From Actinophytocola sp036378875 (GTDB lineage: Bacteria > Actinomycetota > Actinomycetes > Mycobacteriales > Pseudonocardiaceae): a stretch of 64,000 nucleotides of DNA. Below, piece after piece: positions 59,513 to 64,000 of the stretch. The translations under genes were made by a program, and so were the position numbers. A model generated the notes under the pieces. It was given only the letters and a program-made list of their open reading frames with translations. It ran no database searches and was not told the DNA's origin. The DNA lies in the NCBI RefSeq assembly GCF_036378875.1, contig NZ_DASUVO010000153.1, positions 124,001 to 188,000 on the forward strand. The letters run 5' to 3'. The stretch's first letter is position 1; every line of letters begins with the position of its first letter.

Positions 59513-60376
59513 GTGCCAGAACTACCCGAGGTTGAGGCGCTTGCCCAGCACATCCGCGAGCACGGAGTCGGCAACACGGTGGCGCGGGTCGACGTGGCCT
59601 CGCTGTCCGTGCTGAAGACCGTCTCCCCGCCATGGACCGAGCTGCACGGCAAGAAGGTGACCGGCGCGGGCCGGCACGGCAAGTTCCTCGACCTGGACGT
59701 CGAAGGTCTGCACCTGATCATCCACCTGGCCAGGGCAGGCTGGCTGCGCTGGGCGGACACGCTGTCCGCGGCGCCGCCGAAGCCGGGCAAGGGCCCGCTC
59801 GCGTTCCGCGTGCACCTCGGCCCACCCGGTCAGGGGCCCGGCTTCGACCTGACCGAGGCCGGTACGAAGAAAGGCCTGGCGGTGTGGATCGTGCAGGACC
59901 CGACGGAGGTGCCGGGCATCGCGGCACTGGGGCCGGACGCGCTGGCCATCACCAGGGACGAGCTGGCGGAGCTGCTCGCCGGCCGGACCGAACGGTTGAA
60001 GAACACGCTGACCACGCAGAAGATCCTCGCCGGCGTCGGCAACGCCTACTCGGACGAGATCCTGCACATGGCGAAGCTGTCCCCGTTCGCGACCGCCGGC
60101 AAGCTGTCCGAGGAGCAGCTCGACCGGCTGTACGAGTCGATGCGGGAGATCCTGACCAGCGCGGTCGATCGTTCGGTCGGCCAGCACGCGGCCCGGCTCA
60201 AGGGGGAGAAGCGATCGGGACTGCGGGTGCACGGCCGGACGGGCATGCCGTGCCCGGTCTGTGGCGACACCGTGCGGGAGGTGTCGTTCGCCGACAAGGC
60301 GTTCCAGTACTGCGCCACCTGCCAAACGGGGGGCAAGCCGTTGGCCGATCGGCGGCTGTCGAGGCTGCTGAAGTGA
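59513..60376 (+). CDS. Fpg/Nei-family DNA glycosylase, 287 aa
   Basis: MPELPEVEALAQHIREHGVG after initiator removal gives catalytic Pro1-Glu2. H2TH region has KILAGVGNAYSDEILHMAKL (helix-hairpin with Asn). C-terminal zinc finger C-P-V-C ... C-A-T-C-Q. Excises oxidised bases by beta/delta elimination. GTG start. Position of the Lys and the H2TH sequence fit the actinobacterial Fpg-like (Nei2/MutM2) paralogue more than canonical MutM. Confidence 0.92.
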   Translation: MPELPEVEALAQHIREHGVGNTVARVDVASLSVLKTVSPPWTELHGKKVTGAGRHGKFLDLDVEGLHLIIHLARAGWLRWADTLSAAPPKPGKGPLAFRVHLGPPGQGPGFDLTEAGTKKGLAVWIVQDPTEVPGIAALGPDALAITRDELAELLAGRTERLKNTLTTQKILAGVGNAYSDEILHMAKLSPFATAGKLSEEQLDRLYESMREILTSAVDRSVGQHAARLKGEKRSGLRVHGRTGMPCPVCGDTVREVSFADKAFQYCATCQTGGKPLADRRLSRLLK

Positions 60377-60419
60377 CCCCTCCTTGCCAGATGGCCTCTG
60401 CTAGCCGGAGCATTGACGA

Positions 60420-61664
60420 GTGACTGACCTGTTGACCGAGAACGTCATCGTTATCGGGCTCGCGATACTCGCAGTCATCCTCCTGCTCACGTACGTCTTC
60501 AAGTCCAAGAAGTCGGACCGTTCGGTGGACGAGGCCGTGCTCGACGCGGTGCAGCGGCTGTCCAAGGCCGCGCCCGCCATGCGCAGCGGCCTGACCGAGG
60601 AAGCCGCCGACCTGACCGTGAAGCACCTTCTGGAGATGCTGAAGTGCGTGGCGATCGGCATCACCGACGGGGAGGGCCACCACTTGTCGTGGGCCGGGGG
60701 GGCCAACGAGCACTACCCGGACCTGACCGGCGCCATCGACGTCGCGATCCGCGACGGCCAGCGCGCGCACATCCACCACACGAACCTGAGCTGCGCCCGC
60801 CGCGGCCGCTGCCCGATGCGCACGGCCGTGATCGTCCCGCTGATCTCGGACGGTCAGGTGGAGGGCACCCTGATCGTGGTGGGTGGCGTCAACTCGAAAC
60901 GGCTCATCCGCGCCGCGGACGAGGTGGCCCAGTTCGTCTGCAGCCAGCTGGAGCTCGCGAAGCTCGACGAGTCGAAACAGCAGCTGGCGAAGGCGGAGGT
61001 GCGGATGCTGCGGGCCCAGATCTCCCCGCACTTCCTGTACAACGCGCTGAACTCGATCAGCTCCCTGATCCGGACCGACCCGGAACGGGCACGAGACCTG
61101 CTGCAGGAGTTCGCGGACTTCACGAGGTACTCGTTCCGCACGTCGGGCCAGTTCACGACGCTGGCCGAGGAGCTGCGCAACATCGACCGCTACCTGACCA
61201 TCCAGAGCCAGCGCTACGCCGAGCGGCTCAACGTGCGCATCAAGATCGCCCCGGAGGTCCTGTCGGTCGTGGTCCCGTTCCTGGTGCTGCAGCCACTGGT
61301 GGAGAACGCCGTCCAGCACGGCATCTCCCCGAAGCCCGGCGGCGGCACGGTCACGGTCGTCGCGCAGGACAACGGCAACGAGGCCCTGATCAGCGTCGAG
61401 GACGACGGCGTGGGCATGGACGCCGACCGCCTGTTCGCCGACCTGCGAGACGCCCACAAAACCGGCTCCCACGTCGGCATCGGCAACATCAACCAACGCA
61501 TGCGCCAGGTCTTCGGCGACGAGTACGCCCTGATGGCCGAAACCGCCCCGGGCGCGGGCATGAAGGTCATCCTCCGCGTCCCGAAGTTCTTCCCCGGCGT
61601 CCGCCCCGACCTCCCCCAGTTCGGCGAGGAAACCGAGCCAAAAGCAAGCCAACCAGCCAGCTGA
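60420..61664 (+). CDS. LytS-type sensor histidine kinase with GAF-like domain, 414 aa
   Basis: One N-terminal transmembrane helix (NVIVIGLAILAVILLLTYVF), GAF-like sensor (~65-180) with LSCARRGRCPMRTAVIVPL, His_kinase region RAQISPHFLYNALNSISSLI (phospho-His), N-box LQPLVENAVQHG, and G-box EDDGVGMDAD. LytS kinases pair with LytTR regulators; the regulator is at 62944, after an sppA-like gene. Confidence 0.92.
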   Translation: MTDLLTENVIVIGLAILAVILLLTYVFKSKKSDRSVDEAVLDAVQRLSKAAPAMRSGLTEEAADLTVKHLLEMLKCVAIGITDGEGHHLSWAGGANEHYPDLTGAIDVAIRDGQRAHIHHTNLSCARRGRCPMRTAVIVPLISDGQVEGTLIVVGGVNSKRLIRAADEVAQFVCSQLELAKLDESKQQLAKAEVRMLRAQISPHFLYNALNSISSLIRTDPERARDLLQEFADFTRYSFRTSGQFTTLAEELRNIDRYLTIQSQRYAERLNVRIKIAPEVLSVVVPFLVLQPLVENAVQHGISPKPGGGTVTVVAQDNGNEALISVEDDGVGMDADRLFADLRDAHKTGSHVGIGNINQRMRQVFGDEYALMAETAPGAGMKVILRVPKFFPGVRPDLPQFGEETEPKASQPAS

Positions 61665-61691
61665 CCTGCCCGCATGTCCCGAATGGCACCC

Positions 61692-62003
61692 TCAGCACAT
61701 CGGCCGCGCTGGCTGCTTTGACCTTCGCCAGTACACGCGGCCTTCCACGAGGTCCGCGTCCATGCCCACCGAGTACGGATCCAACGTCCAGCACGGGGGC
61801 GCCCCCGGAGCGGGTGACCGGTACGACCCCTGGTCGACGGAGCCGAACACCGTCAACCCCGGCCGGGTCCACTCCGCGTACAGCCGCCGCTCCACCCACG
61901 CGCATGCCGCCGCGCAGGTCGCGAACTCCGCCACGTCGATTTCCGAGATTCGTGACTCATCCCCTACACCGAGCCACGCCCGCCAGCGTACTTCGGTCCC
62001 CAT
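61692..62003 (-). CDS. Hypothetical protein, about 103 aa
   Basis: MGTEVRWRAWLGVGDESRIS, then ATCAAACAWVERRLYAEW and GMDADLVEGRVYWRRSK. A small alpha/beta protein with balanced composition and GC3 bias, divergent from the S49 peptidase gene. ATG 62003 or 62012; no ribosome site seen. Family not recognised. Confidence 0.6.
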   Translation of the reverse strand: MGTEVRWRAWLGVGDESRISEIDVAEFATCAAACAWVERRLYAEWTRPGLTVFGSVDQGSYRSPAPGAPPCWTLDPYSVGMDADLVEGRVYWRRSKQPARPMC

Positions 62004-62050
62004 ACAGAACATGAGCAGACGGACCCGCGACGGATACGTAGGGTTGGCAC

Positions 62051-62887
62051 ATGAGTGTCACCGAGAAGCTGACCGCCCGCCTGCCCATGAGCCGGGCCAC
62101 GGCGAAGCCCGTCGTCGCGGTGGTCAAGTTGCACGGCGTGATCACCCCGACGCCATCGCCGCTGGCTGCCCGGGGCACGATCAACATCAACACGGTCGAG
62201 CAGGCCCTGACGAAGGCGTTCGACCACGAGCGGCTGAAGGCGGTCGCGCTCGCCATCAACTCGCCGGGGGGCGCGCCGACGCAGTCCGCGCTGGTCGGGG
62301 AGCGGATCCGGGAGCTGGCCGACCGCAAGAAGGTGCGCGTCATCGCGTTCTGTGAGGACGTCGTGGCGTCCGGCGGCTACTGGCTGGCGTGCGCGGCCGA
62401 CGAGATCTACGCCCACTCCTCCTCGCTGGTCGGTTCCATAGGTGTGGTCAGCGCGGGTTTCGGATTGAATGGTCTTCTTGAACGGGTCGGCGTCGAGCGT
62501 CGTGTTTACACCGCGGGGGCGCACAAGGTTCGCCTCGACCCGTTCCAGCAGGAGAAGGACGAGGACGTCGAATGGTTGAAGGGCCTGCAGGCACAGCTGC
62601 ACGAGCAGTTCGTGTCCTGGGTGAAGGCCCGTCGCGGCGACCGGCTGACCGACGGCGAGGACCTGTTCACCGGCGAGGTGTGGACGGGTGCGAAGGCCAA
62701 GGAGCTCGGTCTCGTCGACGGCCTTGGCAACCTTCGGACCGTGCTCTCCGAACGTTATCCGGACGCGGAGCTCAGCGTGGCCGAGCCCAAGCGACCGCTG
62801 CTGGCGAGGCTCGGCTTCGGCGGCGCGACGCAGTCGCTACTCACCGCTATCGAGCACCGCGCCCTCTGGTCCCGCTTCGGACTTTGA
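62051..62887 (+). CDS. S49-family (SppA/SohB-like) serine peptidase, 278 aa
   Basis: VVAVVKLHGVI start of the ClpP-like fold, ALAINSPGGAPTQSALVGER, catalytic Ser in VVASGGYWLACAADEIYAHS, and Lys in YTAGAHKVRLDPFQQEKDED as general base. No signal peptide; single-domain short form as in actinobacteria. Degrades signal peptides or membrane protein fragments in related systems. Lies between kinase and regulator of the LytS/LytTR pair. Confidence 0.9.
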   Translation: MSVTEKLTARLPMSRATAKPVVAVVKLHGVITPTPSPLAARGTININTVEQALTKAFDHERLKAVALAINSPGGAPTQSALVGERIRELADRKKVRVIAFCEDVVASGGYWLACAADEIYAHSSSLVGSIGVVSAGFGLNGLLERVGVERRVYTAGAHKVRLDPFQQEKDEDVEWLKGLQAQLHEQFVSWVKARRGDRLTDGEDLFTGEVWTGAKAKELGLVDGLGNLRTVLSERYPDAELSVAEPKRPLLARLGFGGATQSLLTAIEHRALWSRFGL

Positions 62888-62943
62888 GCTTCGTCACTCG
62901 CGAGGAGTAACGCCATGGACAACCCATCCCGTCAATCGGCAAG

Positions 62944-63777
62944 ATGCTGTTCACCGTGAGTACTTCAGCGAACACACCTGGTCTCGTCATCCTCGCAGTG
63001 GACGACGAGAAAGACGGCATGGATCTCATGGTCGAACGGCTGGAGGCCAACCGCTACGTGCGGAAGGTCATCAAGGCCTTCGACGCCACCGAGGCACTGC
63101 GCCATCTCGGCAGTGACGACGAGGACCTGGTCGCGCGCCGCAACGCCGGCAAGCCGATCGTCGACGCCGTCTTCTCCGACCTCAAGATGCCCGGTCTGAC
63201 GGGCATGGAGATGGCGAAGGTGCTGGCCGGCTTCAAGCCGTCCCCGGTGCTGGTCTTCATCACCGGCCACGGCGAGGGCAGCGACGCGGTCGAGGCGTTC
63301 GACCTGGGCGCGGTGGACTTCATCCCGAAGCCGTGCGACCAGAACCGCATGGACCGGGCCGTCCAGCGGGTGATCTCCAAGCTGCGTGGCGACGGGCTGA
63401 TCGGCGAGGCAGCGCAGGTTGCGTCCGAGCCGGCCGACGACGAGGTCATCCCGGTGGAGCTCGCCGGCAACACCAAGCTCATCCCGCGTTCGTCGGTGCG
63501 CTGGGTGGAGGCGCAGGGCGACTACGCCCGCCTGTTCACCACCGAGGGCTCCCACCTGGTGCGGATCCCGCTCGCGCAGCTCGAGGAACGCTGGGAGAAG
63601 GCGGGCTTCGTCCGGATCCACCGCTCGTACCTGGTGCCGATCAACCTGATCACCGAGCTGCAACTCGGCGGCAACGGCTACCACGTGGTGATCGGCGACG
63701 AGGAGCGCAAGCTGCCGGTCAGCCGCCGGCACACACGTGAGCTGAAGGACCGGATCGTGCGGCGCGGCGGGTTATGA
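62944..63777 (+). CDS. LytTR-family response regulator, 277 aa (or 273 from GTG 62956)
   Basis: Receiver domain: LVILAVDDEKDGMDLMVERL, phosphoacceptor Asp in AVFSDLKMPGLTGMEM, VDFIPKPCDQNRMDRAV. LytTR DNA-binding domain from ~170: ELAGNTKLIPRSSVRWVEAQ, HRSYLVPINLITELQLGG, KLPVSRRHTRELKDRI. In related actinomycetes such LytS/LytTR pairs sit before a sodium/acetate symporter. Ends in ATGA overlap with the next gene. Confidence 0.92.
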   Translation: MLFTVSTSANTPGLVILAVDDEKDGMDLMVERLEANRYVRKVIKAFDATEALRHLGSDDEDLVARRNAGKPIVDAVFSDLKMPGLTGMEMAKVLAGFKPSPVLVFITGHGEGSDAVEAFDLGAVDFIPKPCDQNRMDRAVQRVISKLRGDGLIGEAAQVASEPADDEVIPVELAGNTKLIPRSSVRWVEAQGDYARLFTTEGSHLVRIPLAQLEERWEKAGFVRIHRSYLVPINLITELQLGGNGYHVVIGDEERKLPVSRRHTRELKDRIVRRGGL

Positions 63778-64000
63778 GTAAGCACACGGCCGGTCCGGGG
63801 CGGGAGGAACAGGGGGGGCGGCGGGCGTACTCCGATCCGCCGTCCAAGACCCGCCGCAAGCGGGTCGTGCTGGCCGACTCACGCGCACCTGTCACCCGGC
63901 TGCGTACGGTGGTCGAGCTGGAGGAGCAGACGAGCTACGGCGAGGAGCTGGTCCGCCAGCTCATCCGTGAGCAGCTGAAGGACGCCACGCTGGCCTGGGG
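63774..64000 (+). CDS. Start of a gene downstream of the LytTR regulator (partial)
   Basis: MSKHTAGPGREEQGGRRAYS then RRKRVVLADSRAPVTRL and VVELEEQTSYGEELVRQLIR: a charged cytoplasmic N-terminus, open to the window end (75 codons). In related genomes the position is taken by a small membrane protein (DUF485-like) before a cation/acetate symporter; that is expectation only. Translationally coupled to the regulator. Confidence 0.8.
   Translation, partial: MSKHTAGPGREEQGGRRAYSDPPSKTRRKRVVLADSRAPVTRLRTVVELEEQTSYGEELVRQLIREQLKDATLAW

Overview
The window is high-GC actinomycete chromosome. Third codon positions are nearly all G or C, GTG and TTG starts are common, and families typical of Actinomycetota recur (DUF3662-FHA, DUF6194, DUF6412, SigE-family ECF sigma factors, XRE-TPR regulators, WXG-type secretion proteins). 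The flavour is Pseudonocardiales (Lentzea, Amycolatopsis or Saccharothrix relatives). That placement is inference, since there is no rRNA in the window. The left edge carries the start of fhaA with a tRNA-Leu just upstream, on the opposite strand. The same pair is known beside the pknA/pknB/pstP/rodA cluster near oriC in mycobacteria, so the window probably lies close to oriC.

Layout. 1-1.2 kb: fhaA (partial) and tRNA-Leu(CAG). 1.2-2 kb: a gene-free region, strongly G+T-skewed on the + strand. 2-8.6 kb: redox metabolism (atypical SDRs, aldonolactone oxidase-like flavoprotein, PLP fold-type III enzyme) with two TetR regulators, one beside a perfect inverted repeat. 8.6-9.1 kb: no gene but several strong hairpins. 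9.1-12.8 kb: two small actinobacterial proteins divergent from an XRE-TPR regulator and a phosphotransferase. 12.9-15.9 kb: copper uptake/handling set (CopD, CopC, YcnI, membrane protein). 15.9-19.9 kb: HxlR/QorB divergent pair and a fused FAD/Fe-S 2-hydroxyacid dehydrogenase. 19.9-24.5 kb: a co-directional signalling block of secreted protein, 47-aa lipoprotein, response regulator, ECF sigma, membrane protein and histidine kinase, whose parts recall the sigE-cseABC envelope-stress locus of Streptomyces. 24.5-32 kb: DUF6474 protein, RecB-like nuclease, SDRs, aldo/keto reductase, methyltransferases and an orphan WXG-like two-gene effector locus.

32-36 kb and 40-56 kb are devoted to cell-surface glycan. 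On the + strand lie a coiled-coil protein and a two-domain GT2-GT4 glycosyltransferase. On the - strand, 13 tightly packed genes (55959 down to 40222) encode a short SHOCT-like protein, an AlgX/AlgJ-like SGNH protein, a polytopic membrane protein, a DPM-type glycosyltransferase, methyltransferases, a flippase-like protein, an acyltransferase-3 with a degenerate partner, three related single-pass proteins, and a 1183-aa methyltransferase/kinase-like/coiled-coil/GT2 fusion. Three proteins of this operon share a WQ..L..L N-terminus and repeated TQ-[VIA]-[VI] motifs, which could be phospho-threonine sites read by FHA proteins. This is the most promising candidate for an undescribed system. Between the glycan blocks lie an SRPBCC protein, DUF6194, a double-HTH MerR with a kinase-like partner, and a second YidC with DUF6412.

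56-64 kb: MsrA, a small XRE protein, tRNA-Gly(GCC), an ECF sigma factor fused to its own zinc-finger/transmembrane anti-sigma domain, a long inverted-repeat element, a two-TM protein, an Fpg/Nei glycosylase, and a LytS/LytTR two-component system with an S49 peptidase gene between kinase and regulator. The final gene runs off the window. A homologous double-hairpin element lies immediately 3' of both tRNA genes, in the same orientation relative to each.
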